64,000 nucleotides of DNA. Origin: Roseibium salinum. GTDB taxonomy: Bacteria > Pseudomonadota > Alphaproteobacteria > Rhizobiales > Stappiaceae. Positions 9,721 through 19,104 of the stretch are shown here, piece after piece. The stretch lies in NCBI RefSeq assembly GCF_026240905.1, contig NZ_JAPEVI010000003.1, positions 3,844,001-3,908,000 on the forward strand, read 5' to 3'. The first letter of the stretch is position 1; the number at the start of each line of letters is the position of its first letter. The notes beneath the pieces were generated by a model that worked only from the letters and a program-made list of their open reading frames with translations, did not search any database and was not told the origin of the DNA. Position numbers and translations under genes: made by a program.

Positions 9721-9764
9721 TTGACAGGATGAACGTGAAGGCGTATTTCGTAAGGTAACCTTAC
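9721..9764 (+). promoter_or_regulatory. promoter with palindromic operator of the marR-efflux operon
   Basis: TTGACA at 9721-9726 is followed after 17 bases by TATTTC at 9744-9749, a plausible sigma-70-type promoter. Directly downstream lies GTAAGGTAACCTTAC (9750-9764), a palindrome of two 7-base arms around a single A. It sits where a repressor would block transcription start, 16 bases before the MarR start codon, so autoregulation of the operon is the natural reading. Confidence 0.7.
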
Positions 9765-9779
9765 TATATTGGAGCGACA

Positions 9780-10241
9780 ATGTCACTTCCTCCGCCGAAT
9801 GTCGGAGTCACCATGCTGGTCGTGGACCTGGCGCGGTTGCTCCGGCGGCGCTTCGAGGCGGCCCTTCTGGAGGTGGAGACGGGATTGACGGCCGGTGAGG
9901 CCCGTACGCTGTTTTACGTGTGGCGCTATCCGGGGCAGCGGCAGTCCGTGCTGGCTGAAGCCATGTTCGTCGAACCGATGACCCTTGTCGGCTATCTGGA
10001 TTCACTCGAAAGGGTCGGCCTGATCAAGCGTTGTCCCGACGAGAGCGACAGGCGGGCGAAGCTGGTCCAGCTGACGCCAAAGGCCGATCCGCTCCTTGAA
10101 AATATCGGCATTGCTCTTCAATCCGTGCGCGCGAAAGCACTTGAAGAGATCCCGAACGACCAACGGAAAACACTGGAATCGCTTCTGCAGACGATGAAGG
10201 ACAGCCTGCTGCAGGAGGTTCCCAGAGGGAAACACAAATGA
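9780..10241 (+). CDS. MarR family transcriptional regulator
   Basis: The 153-residue protein has the MarR winged helix: LTAGEARTLFYVWRYPGQRQ, then the recognition region EAMFVEPMTLVGYLDSLERVGLI and the wing KRCPDESDRRAKLVQLT. GGAG at 9770-9773 precedes the ATG. The stop overlaps the start of the efflux transporter gene (ATGA, 10238-10241), so the two are translationally coupled. A palindrome at 9750-9764 in the promoter is the likely binding site. The probable role is ligand-relieved repression of the pump; the ligand cannot be read from sequence. Confidence 0.9.
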   Translation: MSLPPPNVGVTMLVVDLARLLRRRFEAALLEVETGLTAGEARTLFYVWRYPGQRQSVLAEAMFVEPMTLVGYLDSLERVGLIKRCPDESDRRAKLVQLTPKADPLLENIGIALQSVRAKALEEIPNDQRKTLESLLQTMKDSLLQEVPRGKHK

Positions 10242-11452
10242 ACGGCGACAGATCGATCATGAGCGCGCGGCGCACATCGTTGCTCGGGGCGGGGCTTGTC
10301 GCCATCGGCCCCATTTCGATGGCGCTCTACACGCCCGCCATGCCCGCGCTTGTCGAAGCCTTCGGGACGACGGATGCCGCCGTCAAGCTGACCCTGACGG
10401 CCTATTTTGCCGGGTTCGCGCTCACCCAGCTCTTCTGCGGCCCGCTGACGGATGCCTTCGGCCGCAAGCCCGTGACCCAGGCCTTTCTGACCCTCTATCT
10501 CGTCTCCAGCGTGCTGGCGACCTTTGCGCCGACGGTCGAATTCATGGTGGTCGCGCGCGCGCTTCAAGGTGTCGGCGCGGCAGTTGGAATTGCCGTGTCC
10601 CGGGCCATCGTCCGCGACCAGTTCACCGGGCAGGCCTCGGCGAAGATCATGAACACCATCGCCATGATGCTGGCGCTCGGACCGGCGGTCTCGCCGACCA
10701 TCGGCGGCGTCGTCCTTGAACTGTTCGGTTGGCGGGAGGTGTTCTGGTGCATGATCATCTACGGCGCGGCGCTGATGACCGCAGTCGCCGTGTTTCAGGT
10801 CGAAACCAATCCCGGGCCCGGAATGCATCATCTCAATCCGAGGCAGCTTGCCAGGAATTACGGTACGCTCCTGAGGGACCCGCGCTTCCTGGCGCCGAGC
10901 CTTCTCGTGGGCGCAGGGCTCGGCAATCTTTACGCGCTGGCAACGGTCCTGCCGTTTATCCTGATCTACGAGGTCGGCCTGTCGCCCTCAGCCTTCGGCC
11001 TGACCATGATCATCCAGTCCGGTTCCTTCATCGCGGGCACGATTCTCACCGGCCGGCTGCTGCGCATCGTCGATGCGCAGAAACTGGTGCCCTACGGCCT
11101 GGCGCTCTGGGTCGTTGCAGCGGCGCTGATGTGCTTCAGCGCGCTGACCCAGGAGCCGTCGATCTTTTCGGTCATGGGGCCGGTGGCGCTGTTCGTCTTT
11201 GCCCTTGCGCTGGTGCTGCCGGCAAGTTTCACCGAGGCGATGGCGCCCTTTCCGTATATTGCCGGGGCCGCATCCTCCATGCTCGGGTTCCTGCAGTTCG
11301 GCGGGGGCATTGTCGCAAGTCTTGCGATCGCAGCGCTCAGCGATCCGGTCCTTGGTATGGCTTTCATCCTGCCGGGCATGCCCATTGCCGGAATTGTCTG
11401 CTACCTGTTGCTCAATCGTTTCGGCCCGCGCAGGCCTGCGCCGGCGGAGTGA
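10238..11452 (+). CDS. Bcr/CflA-type MFS drug efflux transporter
   Basis: The 404-residue protein has about twelve hydrophobic segments. The first helix region contains MALYTPAMPALVEAFG and motif A reads GPLTDAFGRKPV, as in the Bcr/CflA subfamily of drug:proton antiporters (14-residue spacing and GRKP intact). It overlaps the MarR gene by four bases, so it is very likely the regulator's main target. A second member of the same subfamily is at 52943-54142. Substrate is unknown; the subfamily exports bicyclomycin, chloramphenicol and sulfonamides among others. Confidence 0.9.
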   Translation: MNGDRSIMSARRTSLLGAGLVAIGPISMALYTPAMPALVEAFGTTDAAVKLTLTAYFAGFALTQLFCGPLTDAFGRKPVTQAFLTLYLVSSVLATFAPTVEFMVVARALQGVGAAVGIAVSRAIVRDQFTGQASAKIMNTIAMMLALGPAVSPTIGGVVLELFGWREVFWCMIIYGAALMTAVAVFQVETNPGPGMHHLNPRQLARNYGTLLRDPRFLAPSLLVGAGLGNLYALATVLPFILIYEVGLSPSAFGLTMIIQSGSFIAGTILTGRLLRIVDAQKLVPYGLALWVVAAALMCFSALTQEPSIFSVMGPVALFVFALALVLPASFTEAMAPFPYIAGAASSMLGFLQFGGGIVASLAIAALSDPVLGMAFILPGMPIAGIVCYLLLNRFGPRRPAPAE

Positions 11453-11456
11453 AAAC

Positions 11457-11480
11457 GGGCAGGCCGCTCCGGCCCGCCCG
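11457..11480. terminator. GC-rich hairpin between convergent genes
   Basis: GGGCAGGCCG and CGGCCCGCCC form an imperfect stem around a short loop in the 43-base gap between the convergent transporter and phosphatase genes. There is no T-run, so it would be a weak bidirectional terminator at best. Confidence 0.4.
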
Positions 11481-11495
11481 CTCCTGATCCGCACC

Positions 11496-13070
11496 CTAGC
11501 CCTGGCGAACCGGGTCGAGCGTGACCTTGTGCAACTCCGTGTCGTCCCGGTCCATCAGGCGCACGGTAAGCTGTTCGCTCTGCCCGTCGATGTCTACCAG
11601 GCCGAAGAACTGAAGGCCCATCGAGGGCGGCAGGTTCGCGCCCTGCTCGGCCGTCGGCGCCTTGACGAACTTCACCTCGGGGCCAAAGGTCATGTCGAGA
11701 TCGTTGGGACCGAAGGTGCCTGCGTGGATCGGCCCGGAGACGAATTCCCAGAACGGCTTGAAGTCCTGGAACTGCGCCTTGTCCGGGTTGTAGTAGTGCG
11801 CCGCCGTGTAGTGCACGTCCGCCGTCAGCCAGACGATGTTGTCGATGTCGGCCGACTTGATGAACCGCAGCAGGGCGGCGAATTCGAGTTCGCGCCCTTT
11901 CGGTGCCCCATGGTCGCCGTTCGCGACGGCCTCAGCGCCCGCCTGTTCGGAGAAATTGTCCCAGACGATCAGCCCGATCGGCATGTCGCAGGCGATGACT
12001 TTCCAGGTGGCGCGCGAGTTGAGGAGCTCGCGTTTCAGCCAGGCGAGCTGTTCCGCACCGAGGATCCGCGTATCGAGGGTCATGCCGTCTTCCATCGAGG
12101 CGCCGTTGGGGCCGCGGTAGGACCGCAGATCCAGGAAGAAGACATCGAGCAGCGGACCGTAGGCGATCTTGCGGTAGACGCGGCCGGGCTCGGCCGGCGT
12201 ATAGCGGATGGGGGTCAGTTCGTGGAATGCACGGCCCGCGCGCGCGGCGAGCACATGGACATTCTTTTCGCTGTAGCGATCGTCGGAGAGGAGGTCCTTG
12301 GCAGAAGACCAGTTGTTGACGACTTCGTGGTCGTCCCACTGGAAGAAGGTCGGAACCTCGGCATTGAAGGCGCGCAGATTTTCATCGAGCAGGTTGTATT
12401 TCCACTGGCCGCGGTACTCGTCCAGGGTTTCGGCCACCTTGGCCTTTTCTTCGGTGACGATGTTTTTCCAGATCGTGCCGTCCTTAAGTTCCACAGTCTC
12501 CTTGAGCGGTCCGTCGGCGTAGATCGTGTCGCCGGAATGGATGAAGAAATCCGGCTGATGGCCGGTCATGGTGGCATAGGTCTTCATGCCGCCGCGGTCG
12601 GTGTCGATCCCCCAGCCCTGGCCGGCGGTGTCACCGGACCAGGCAAACCGGATGTTCCGGCGCGAGGCCGGAGCCGTGCGGAAGCGGCCGGTCACCGGGT
12701 CTGAGACGGCATTGACGTCATTGAGATCGGCGAAGGCGACCCGGTAGAAGATCTCCTGGTCCGAAGGCAGGTTCTCCAGCAGGCGCTTGGCCGTGAAATC
12801 CGTCTCCGGCAGCGCGTCGATCGGCGCAAGCCGCACGGGCGTTTCGAAGGAGCCGGTGGTGTCGATTTCGACCAGCATTTTCGCCGGACGGTCGGCCCGG
12901 GCCCAGATCATGCCCGAGTTGGCGTCAACGTCACCGGATTGAAGTCCATGGGTGACAACCGGGCGCGAGGCGGCCCTCGACAGGTTTGGCATGGCGAGCG
13001 GCGAGGCCAGCACGAGGCCGGACGCCACGGAGGATTTCAGAAAACTGCGTCGGGAAAAAATGGAAGACAT
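11496..13070 (-). CDS. alkaline phosphatase D (PhoD) family protein, Tat-exported
   Basis: The 524-residue protein begins MSSIFSRRSFLKSSVAS, a twin-arginine signal ending near NLSRAAS. The PhoD N-terminal beta-domain (THGLQSGDVDANSGMIWARADRPAKM) is followed by the metallophosphatase core with SGDTAGQG, HSGDTIYADG, QWDDHEVVNNW and a late DVHYTAAHYY, the metal-ligand regions of PhoD. It should be a periplasmic Ca/Fe-dependent phosphodi- or monoesterase. No Pho-box was recognised with confidence upstream. It is followed convergently by the efflux operon. Confidence 0.93.
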   Translation of the reverse strand: MSSIFSRRSFLKSSVASGLVLASPLAMPNLSRAASRPVVTHGLQSGDVDANSGMIWARADRPAKMLVEIDTTGSFETPVRLAPIDALPETDFTAKRLLENLPSDQEIFYRVAFADLNDVNAVSDPVTGRFRTAPASRRNIRFAWSGDTAGQGWGIDTDRGGMKTYATMTGHQPDFFIHSGDTIYADGPLKETVELKDGTIWKNIVTEEKAKVAETLDEYRGQWKYNLLDENLRAFNAEVPTFFQWDDHEVVNNWSSAKDLLSDDRYSEKNVHVLAARAGRAFHELTPIRYTPAEPGRVYRKIAYGPLLDVFFLDLRSYRGPNGASMEDGMTLDTRILGAEQLAWLKRELLNSRATWKVIACDMPIGLIVWDNFSEQAGAEAVANGDHGAPKGRELEFAALLRFIKSADIDNIVWLTADVHYTAAHYYNPDKAQFQDFKPFWEFVSGPIHAGTFGPNDLDMTFGPEVKFVKAPTAEQGANLPPSMGLQFFGLVDIDGQSEQLTVRLMDRDDTELHKVTLDPVRQG

Positions 13071-13302
13071 CTTGGCTCCTTGGCTGAGGATTGCGGTTGC
13101 AGGTTCCTTGGCAAAACATCAAGAGCGCGCGCGCCATGACATGCGGATGTCCATTCCACGACCGTTCCCTGAAATTTTCATGACAACACCTCCCGTGCTG
13201 CTTGACCGGCCGTGCGGGACGCGCCAAACACAGGGCTGTTTTAGGGGAGACCCATTTCAGTCCCGGTCATGAGCCCTGACCCTGAATCGCCTGAAGGACG
13301 CG

Positions 13303-14142
13303 ATGATGCCGACCCGGATACCTTATGAACCGCCCCACTTCGATGGCAAGCGCGCCCGCCCGCATGTCATGGGAATTCTGAATGTCACGCCGGATTCCTT
13401 TTCGGACGGCGGACAATTCCATGCCGCCGAGGCTGCCCTGGCGCATGCCAGGCAGATGATCGCCGAAGGAGCCGACATTCTCGATGTGGGCGGCGAGAGC
13501 ACGCGGCCCGGCTCGGAACCCGTGTCTCTCGAGATGGAGTGGTCCCGGCTCGATCCGGTCCTCGGCAAGGTCATCGCAATGGGCGTCCCCGTCTCGATCG
13601 ATACCTACAAGGCGGAAATCGCCAGGCGCGCCTGCCGGGCCGGCGCGGCGCTCGTCAACGATGTCTGGGGGCTGCAGAAAGACCCGGCCATGGCCGATGC
13701 GGTGGCCGAGGCCGGCGTGCCCGTGGTGATGATGCACAACCGGCTGGCGGCCGACCGGGATCTCGACATCATGAGCGACATCGACCGGTTCTTCGAAGTG
13801 TCGATGGACCTTGCCGACAGGGCCGGAATTGCGAGAGACAGGCAGATCCTTGATCCGGGATTCGGTTTCGGCAAGACCATCGAGCAGAATTTCGTTATCC
13901 TGAACCGGTTCGAGACACTGAAGAAGCACGGCCTGCCGCTTCTGGCCGGAGCTTCCCGCAAGCGGATGATCGCCTCTGTGCTCAACAACGCGGAAGCGGG
14001 CGAGCGCCTTTATGGCTCATTGACGGTTCACGTAACCGCCATGGTGAAGGGGGCGGCCATCGTCCGGGCTCACGACGTACGCCCGCATGCCGAAGCTGCG
14101 CGGATGCTGGAAGCAACCTTTCTGGAACGGAACCCGACCTGA
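13303..14142 (+). CDS. folP: dihydropteroate synthase
   Basis: The product is 279 residues with all signatures: MGILNVTPDSFSDGG, GADILDVGGESTRPG, NDVWG, DPGFGFGKT and the loop GASRKRM. It condenses para-aminobenzoate with the pterin pyrophosphate in folate synthesis and is the sulfonamide target. Two ATG codons are adjacent (13303 and 13306). The stop is two bases before folK, so the two form an operon. The folB gene often found between them in relatives is absent. Confidence 0.97.
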   Translation: MMPTRIPYEPPHFDGKRARPHVMGILNVTPDSFSDGGQFHAAEAALAHARQMIAEGADILDVGGESTRPGSEPVSLEMEWSRLDPVLGKVIAMGVPVSIDTYKAEIARRACRAGAALVNDVWGLQKDPAMADAVAEAGVPVVMMHNRLAADRDLDIMSDIDRFFEVSMDLADRAGIARDRQILDPGFGFGKTIEQNFVILNRFETLKKHGLPLLAGASRKRMIASVLNNAEAGERLYGSLTVHVTAMVKGAAIVRAHDVRPHAEAARMLEATFLERNPT

Positions 14143-14143
14143 C

Positions 14144-14701
14144 ATGACATCATCCAGCCGGACGCCGGCGACCCGCGCGATGCCGGACGCGCCCACCCGC
14201 CGTGCCCCGACCCGCTGTGCACTGGGGCTTGGCGCAAATGTCGGTGATACCAGGGCCACTCTGGACACCGCCATTTCCAGACTGGAGCAGACGGAAGGTG
14301 TCACCCTTGTCGCGAGGTCGTCCGACTACCGGGCGCCGCCGTGGGGGCCGGTGCCGCAGGACGATTACCGCAATTGCTGCATCGTCATCGATACGACCCT
14401 CACGCCGCAGGACCTGCTCGGCCTTTGTCTTCGGATCGAAAGGGAGTTGGGCCGGGTCCGCGATGTACGCTGGGGCCCGCGGACACTTGACATTGATGTC
14501 CTGATCTATGGATTGCAAAGGGTTGTGGAGGCGGATCTGGAAATCCCGCATCCGCGCATGGGCGACCGGGCCTTCGTGCTGATCCCTCTTGCCGAAATCT
14601 GGCCGGATGCGCCGCTGGGAGACGGACGCACCGCCATCGAGGCGCTGGAAACCTGTCCGGATCAGGAGGGCGTGGTCAAGTTGGAAGATCGCGGGCTCTG
14701 A
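14144..14701 (+). CDS. folK: 2-amino-4-hydroxy-6-hydroxymethyldihydropteridine diphosphokinase
   Basis: The 185-residue protein has the HPPK signatures LGLGANVGD, the substrate loop RSSDYRAPPWGP and the catalytic block VRWGPRTLDIDVLIYG followed by IPHPRMGDRAFVL. It pyrophosphorylates the pterin that FolP uses. I start at the ATG at 14144, two bases after the folP stop; a longer in-frame extension would overlap folP. The first 25 residues are extra relative to the minimal family and rich in Thr, Pro and Arg. An ATG or GTG further in is possible. Confidence 0.93.
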   Translation: MTSSSRTPATRAMPDAPTRRAPTRCALGLGANVGDTRATLDTAISRLEQTEGVTLVARSSDYRAPPWGPVPQDDYRNCCIVIDTTLTPQDLLGLCLRIERELGRVRDVRWGPRTLDIDVLIYGLQRVVEADLEIPHPRMGDRAFVLIPLAEIWPDAPLGDGRTAIEALETCPDQEGVVKLEDRGL

Positions 14702-14790
14702 GCAGTGTGATGGTGTCCGTCACATCGGAAACACGCTAATTTAAGACTTCTGGTGGACACTCCCGGTGGCTAATCGATCAGGTCGCTGAC

Positions 14791-16209
14791 ATGTTTTTCA
14801 AGAATTTCATCACCTATTTACAGGACAAGCGGCACCGGTCCAGAGAGACTTTGTCATTTGCGGTACTGGCAGTTCTTCTGCCTAATTTACTCTATATTAT
14901 ATTGAGCCTCTTCTACTGTCCGAATAGGACGGTTTTCGTCGTCTTGCTGGGGACGATCTGTTTTCTCGGCGTGCTAATCAACAGATACGTTTTCCTGATC
15001 CTGCTGCTTTCCGTGATGGCCGTGGATGCACTGGCGCTGCTCTCGCTGTTTTTTCAGATGCCGCTGCCGATGATGTTCGACTCGCTCCGCTTTGCCGGAA
15101 ATCTGAGCATTGCGGATTCAGCGGTCTATCTGGCGGGCCTGCTGCTGCTGCTCGTTTCTCTTGGACTGACCTACTATGTCGTCCTCGCAACCAAAACCAA
15201 GCTGGATCGTCTCAGCTTCGTTCCATTCCTGTTTGTGCTGTTCACTTTCGCCGCTTTCGACTGGTGGGTGAACGTGCCGCCGCAGGACGCGCTTGCCGCA
15301 CAAAGCAATTTCGCCGACAGGTTCTCTCCCGTTCGGGACGCAGCAAGTGCGCACGCGGGTCTCGACCAGCATCTTGTGTCCTCCGGGGAGCGGAATATTC
15401 TCATCGTCATGGTTGAGGGGCTTGGTGCGTTTGCCTCGCAAGACCACCAGAAACTGGTCTGGGGACCGCTTTTGGGCGAAGAGGTGAAGGAAAGCTATGA
15501 CGCTGAAAGCGGCACTGCCGTCTATTTCGGAACCACGACATCCGGTGAGGCCCGCGAGCTGTGCAACGTGATGGCGGACTACCGGGATTTTCGCGAGCGC
15601 GACAGCGCCGACTGTCTTCCGAAGCGCGCAGTGGAAGCCGGATACAGGACGGCGGCGTTTCATGGATTTACGGGTGAATTCTTCGAGCGGTTCGATTGGT
15701 ATCCCAAGATAGGATTTCAGGAACTCAATTTCATCGAAAACAACGCCGGCCTGAATCCGGTCAAGCCGCTTCCCCATTGCGGTGTCGCCTTCAGGGGCTT
15801 GTGCGATGCCGATGTCGCAAAGTCGGTCGAGGCCTTTCTCTCGGGCCCGGAAGAAGCCCCGAAATTCGCGTATTGGCTGACCTTGAACTCGCACAAGCCT
15901 GTGATGCCGGGAGAGGTTCCGGCCCGGCTTTCATGTGACAATGGCGGCGTCTTTGATGATGTGGAGTTGTGCCGTATGGCCGAGCAGTGGCTGAACGTGT
16001 CCCATCTGGTGAAAGCAATCGCGCTGAACGAGAATCTGAGGCCAACGGAAATTGTTCTGGTCGGCGATCATCACCCGCCGTTGTTCACGCGCAGCGGACG
16101 GCGTCAGTTTCAGCCAGGGAAAGTGGCATGGCTGCACCTGAAGCCGAAGATGGATGATGAAGCCCGGACGGCGGCAGTGCGGTCATCAGCGCAGCGCCCG
16201 GAAAACTAA
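14791..16209 (+). CDS. membrane sulfatase-fold transferase (phosphoethanolamine-transferase-like)
   Basis: The 472-residue protein has about five N-terminal transmembrane helices (residues 20-170) and a periplasmic alkaline-phosphatase/sulfatase-fold domain. Landmarks are ILIVMVEGLGAF (metal Glu), GTTTSGEARELCNV (the region holding the Thr nucleophile in EptA-like enzymes) and EIVLVGDHHPPLF (metal Asp-His). Members transfer phosphoethanolamine or phosphoglycerol to lipid A, glycans or other acceptors. Cysteines in ELCN, DSADCLPK, HCGVAFRGLC and LCRM are likely disulfides. Base composition is lower in GC than the neighbours, at least in the first 300 bases. It is a single gene; acceptor unknown. 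Confidence 0.72.
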   Translation: MFFKNFITYLQDKRHRSRETLSFAVLAVLLPNLLYIILSLFYCPNRTVFVVLLGTICFLGVLINRYVFLILLLSVMAVDALALLSLFFQMPLPMMFDSLRFAGNLSIADSAVYLAGLLLLLVSLGLTYYVVLATKTKLDRLSFVPFLFVLFTFAAFDWWVNVPPQDALAAQSNFADRFSPVRDAASAHAGLDQHLVSSGERNILIVMVEGLGAFASQDHQKLVWGPLLGEEVKESYDAESGTAVYFGTTTSGEARELCNVMADYRDFRERDSADCLPKRAVEAGYRTAAFHGFTGEFFERFDWYPKIGFQELNFIENNAGLNPVKPLPHCGVAFRGLCDADVAKSVEAFLSGPEEAPKFAYWLTLNSHKPVMPGEVPARLSCDNGGVFDDVELCRMAEQWLNVSHLVKAIALNENLRPTEIVLVGDHHPPLFTRSGRRQFQPGKVAWLHLKPKMDDEARTAAVRSSAQRPEN

Positions 16210-16247
16210 GGTACGGGCACCCCGGACGAGGTCAACGCAGAAGCGTT

Positions 16248-16931
16248 TCAAGGTCCGACGAACCTGTCCATGTGAAACCTTGCCGTGCCGGCGCTCTGCC
16301 GATGGTCGCGGCCGAAGGGGCAGGCCCGCCGGGCAAGGCAGCCGGTCCAGCAGTCATGGTCGCGATGCTCAGCCAGATGGCTTCGGCAATCGCCGGCCCT
16401 GTAGCCTTCCTCCAAGGAAATCGCTTCTACCGGACAGACAGTCAGGCAGGGTTTGTCCGCGCAGCTTTCGCAGGGGCCTTTTTCGGGTGCCGGTGCAGCA
16501 TCGATCAGGCGGCCAGCGGAGAGGAAAGCGGCGCGGAAGCCGGCCCAGGGGCCATATTCCGCATGAGCCAGCACGCCGAGCGGGCTCCTGGAAAAGCCGC
16601 CGCATCGCAGCGCCCATTGCTGGAACGGATGATAGGGCGGTCCCTCGAAGGGAAACAGCGCTTCAAAGCCGTAGTCAATGGCGGACGCTGAGAGAATGCG
16701 TTTGGTGTAGCGGTCGAGCGGATCGGGGGCGCCGTCCCGAAATTCCGGGCTGCGCGTAAGGTGGGGCCACAGGGAAGGGCCGGTGCTGCCGATCAGGAAA
16801 AGGGCTCCGGGTGCCTTGCCGCCGGAAAGGCGAGGCACAGTGCTGTCTCCCTCCACGGCAAAGCCGCCGAGGTAAAGAAAGCCGGCGGCAGCGAGGTCGT
16901 CCATCAGTTTCGCTGCCGCCGGTTCGCTCAT
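16248..16931 (-). CDS. 2x[4Fe-4S] ferredoxin-like protein
   Basis: The product is about 227 residues from the ATG at 16931. The C-terminal half carries CESCADKPCLTVCPVEAI, a standard cluster motif, and then DHDCWTGCLARRACPFG, a second cysteine set with less regular spacing. The N-terminal half has LYLGGFAVEGD and resembles the non-cobalamin part of QueG-like proteins but is too short to be QueG. It starts one base after the argG stop, so it is very likely expressed with argG. Function is not known; an electron carrier or a small reductase are options. Confidence 0.7.
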   Translation of the reverse strand: MSEPAAAKLMDDLAAAGFLYLGGFAVEGDSTVPRLSGGKAPGALFLIGSTGPSLWPHLTRSPEFRDGAPDPLDRYTKRILSASAIDYGFEALFPFEGPPYHPFQQWALRCGGFSRSPLGVLAHAEYGPWAGFRAAFLSAGRLIDAAPAPEKGPCESCADKPCLTVCPVEAISLEEGYRAGDCRSHLAEHRDHDCWTGCLARRACPFGRDHRQSAGTARFHMDRFVGP

Positions 16932-16932
16932 G

Positions 16933-18153
16933 TCAGCCGAGGCGGTTGCGCTTGGCAAGCGTGCGCAGGCGCAGGGCGTTCAGCTTGATGAAGCCGGCCG
17001 CATCCTTCTGGTCATAGGCGCCCTGGTCGTCCTCGAATGTGACCAGCTCTTCGGAATAGAGCGAATAGGGCGAGGCGCGGCCGACCAGGATAACGTTGCC
17101 CTTGTAGAGCTTCAGCCGAACCGTGCCGGTGACATGTTCCTGGCTCTTGTCGATCAGGGCCTGCAGCATGTCGCGCTCCGGCGAGAACCAGAAGCCGTTA
17201 TAGATCAGCTCGGCGTAACGCGGCATCAACTCGTCCTTGAGGTGAGCCGCGCCGCGATCGAGCGTGATGGACTCCATGGCCCGGTGCGCCGTCAGGAGGA
17301 TCGTGCCGCCCGGGGTCTCGTAGACGCCGCGGCTCTTCATGCCGACAAAGCGGTTCTCGACCAGGTCGAGGCGGCCGATGCCGTTGTCGCGGCCATAGTC
17401 GTTGAGCTTTGCGAACAGGGTTGCCGGAGACAGCTTCTCGCCATTGAGCGACACCGGGTCGCCCTTTTCGAAGCCGATCTCGATATAGGTGACCTCATCC
17501 GGCGCTTCGGTCGGATCGACGGTTCGCTGGTAGACATAGGCGGGTGCTTCCTCGGCCGGATCTTCCAGGACCTTCCCTTCCGAGGAGGAGTGCAGCATGT
17601 TGGCGTCGACGGAGAACGGGGCTTCGCCGCGCTTGTCCTTCGGCACCGGGATCTGATGCTTTTCCGCGAATTCGAGCAGGTCGGTCCTCGACTTGAAGCT
17701 CCAGTCGCGCCAGGGCGCGATCACCTTGATATCCGGGTTCAGCGCATAGGCGGACAGCTCGAAACGCACCTGGTCGTTGCCCTTGCCGGTTGCGCCATGG
17801 GCAATCGCGTCGGCGCCGGTTTCTTCGGCGATCTCGATGAGGCGCTTGGAAATCAGCGGGCGGGCGATGGAGGTGCCCAGCAGATAGACCCCTTCATACA
17901 CGGCGTTGGCGCGGAACATCGGAAAGACGAAATCCGTCATGAACTCTTCGCGCAGGTCATCTACATAGATTTCCTTGATGCCGAGCATCTCGGCCTTCTT
18001 GCGCGCCGGCTCCAGTTCCTCGCCCTGGCCGAGATCGGCGGTGAATGTCACCACCTCGCAGCCGAGCTCGGTCTGCAGCCACTTCAAAATGATGGATGTG
18101 TCCAGGCCGCCGGAATAGGCCAGCACGACTTTCTTGATGTCACCATGCGCCAT
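16933..18153 (-). CDS. argG: argininosuccinate synthase
   Basis: The 406-residue enzyme starts [20 protein letters not shown], with the PP-loop SGGLDTS at residues 14-20 of the usual N-terminus. Further conserved blocks are [30 protein letters not shown] and the C-terminal PGRAPYSLYS-like stretch ([16 protein letters not shown]). It joins citrulline and aspartate with ATP hydrolysis in arginine synthesis. The start at 18153 matches the family; an upstream in-frame extension has no similarity. The 243-base region upstream (18154-18396) holds no recognised gene. Confidence 0.97.
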   Translation of the reverse strand: MAHGDIKKVVLAYSGGLDTSIILKWLQTELGCEVVTFTADLGQGEELEPARKKAEMLGIKEIYVDDLREEFMTDFVFPMFRANAVYEGVYLLGTSIARPLISKRLIEIAEETGADAIAHGATGKGNDQVRFELSAYALNPDIKVIAPWRDWSFKSRTDLLEFAEKHQIPVPKDKRGEAPFSVDANMLHSSSEGKVLEDPAEEAPAYVYQRTVDPTEAPDEVTYIEIGFEKGDPVSLNGEKLSPATLFAKLNDYGRDNGIGRLDLVENRFVGMKSRGVYETPGGTILLTAHRAMESITLDRGAAHLKDELMPRYAELIYNGFWFSPERDMLQALIDKSQEHVTGTVRLKLYKGNVILVGRASPYSLYSEELVTFEDDQGAYDQKDAAGFIKLNALRLRTLAKRNRLG

Positions 18154-18396
18154 TTTAGGGAAGGTCCAATTTGCTGTTCTTGGCGGGTCAACCGCACAGT
18201 TGAAAATTTGCGGCAATTTAGCCGGTTCCATGAACAGCGCAAGCCCCGGATAGCGGTCAATGGATTCCCTTGCGCGACTGGGGCGGGAAGTTCCGCATAT
18301 GGCGCGTAGATGATGCACACCAGTGGCCGATGTGCTCGAGCGTTATGACGGAGCGCAAACCTGGCTCCTGGCGGTTCAGGCAGCCTGCTGACGGAT

Positions 18397-19059
18397 CTAC
18401 AAACGCTGCAGCCTGGAATAGGCATCCATCATCAGCTGGTCGGCAGCGTCGCTTTCGGTCCGGACTTTGGGTGTCGGTATGGATCCAGTCTCGACACCAA
18501 GCGCGAAATCCCTCCAGGCGTTCACAGTGTCCGCAAAATCCTCGGGAGAGCTGCAGGCGGCTTGCTGTTCCTTCGTGCGATCGGAGAAGGTGTGATGCGC
18601 GATATAATTGTCGATCGGAACAATGATGTCCGCGCTGAATTCATCTGTCGGAGCGTCCGGACCTTCGCCCCCGGAATTCGTGTCCAGGAGGCGGGCGGTC
18701 AGCTGGTGGGAGAACGACTCGTGGTCGTTCCGACCTTTCGAGACAACTTCCATCAATGTGAAACGCGACAGGTGCCGCCATTCGTAAAAGTCCTGTCGGG
18801 GTCCATCGACGAGTTTGAGGCCGTTGCGATCGAGTTCGATATGCGTTTCATGCTGCGGCTTGCCCCAGGCCAGAAACACGGCAGCGCCCGTTCCGATGCC
18901 TGCGGCGACGGATAAAACCCCCGCCAGGCCAGGATCGACGTTCTGCAGAAGCAGGAACGCCACCACTGCCGCTCCAAGCGAGAAAAATGCGGACAACCCG
19001 AATGTGATGACATGGAGTTTGGCGGTGTCGGGCGTGAGGACAAGTGCTTTGGACGACAT
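18397..19059 (-). CDS. membrane-anchored protein of unknown function
   Basis: The 220-residue protein has two adjacent transmembrane helices (about residues 16-62: VITFGLSAFFSLGAAVVAFLLL and VLSVAAGIGTGAAVFLAW) and a charged soluble C-terminal part of about 155 residues containing DRNGLKLVDGPRQDFYEW, a pattern reminiscent of PH-like photosystem-associated or bacterial PH domains. I recognise no family with certainty. Codon use is like the neighbours. It reads toward argG and is 45 bases downstream of the TetR gene on the same strand, so they may share a transcript. Confidence 0.6.
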   Translation of the reverse strand: MSSKALVLTPDTAKLHVITFGLSAFFSLGAAVVAFLLLQNVDPGLAGVLSVAAGIGTGAAVFLAWGKPQHETHIELDRNGLKLVDGPRQDFYEWRHLSRFTLMEVVSKGRNDHESFSHQLTARLLDTNSGGEGPDAPTDEFSADIIVPIDNYIAHHTFSDRTKEQQAACSSPEDFADTVNAWRDFALGVETGSIPTPKVRTESDAADQLMMDAYSRLQRL

Positions 19060-19104
19060 GAGAAACGTGGCTGGCCTGCGGATACGGTGTTTGTCCTTGC
19101 GGCG

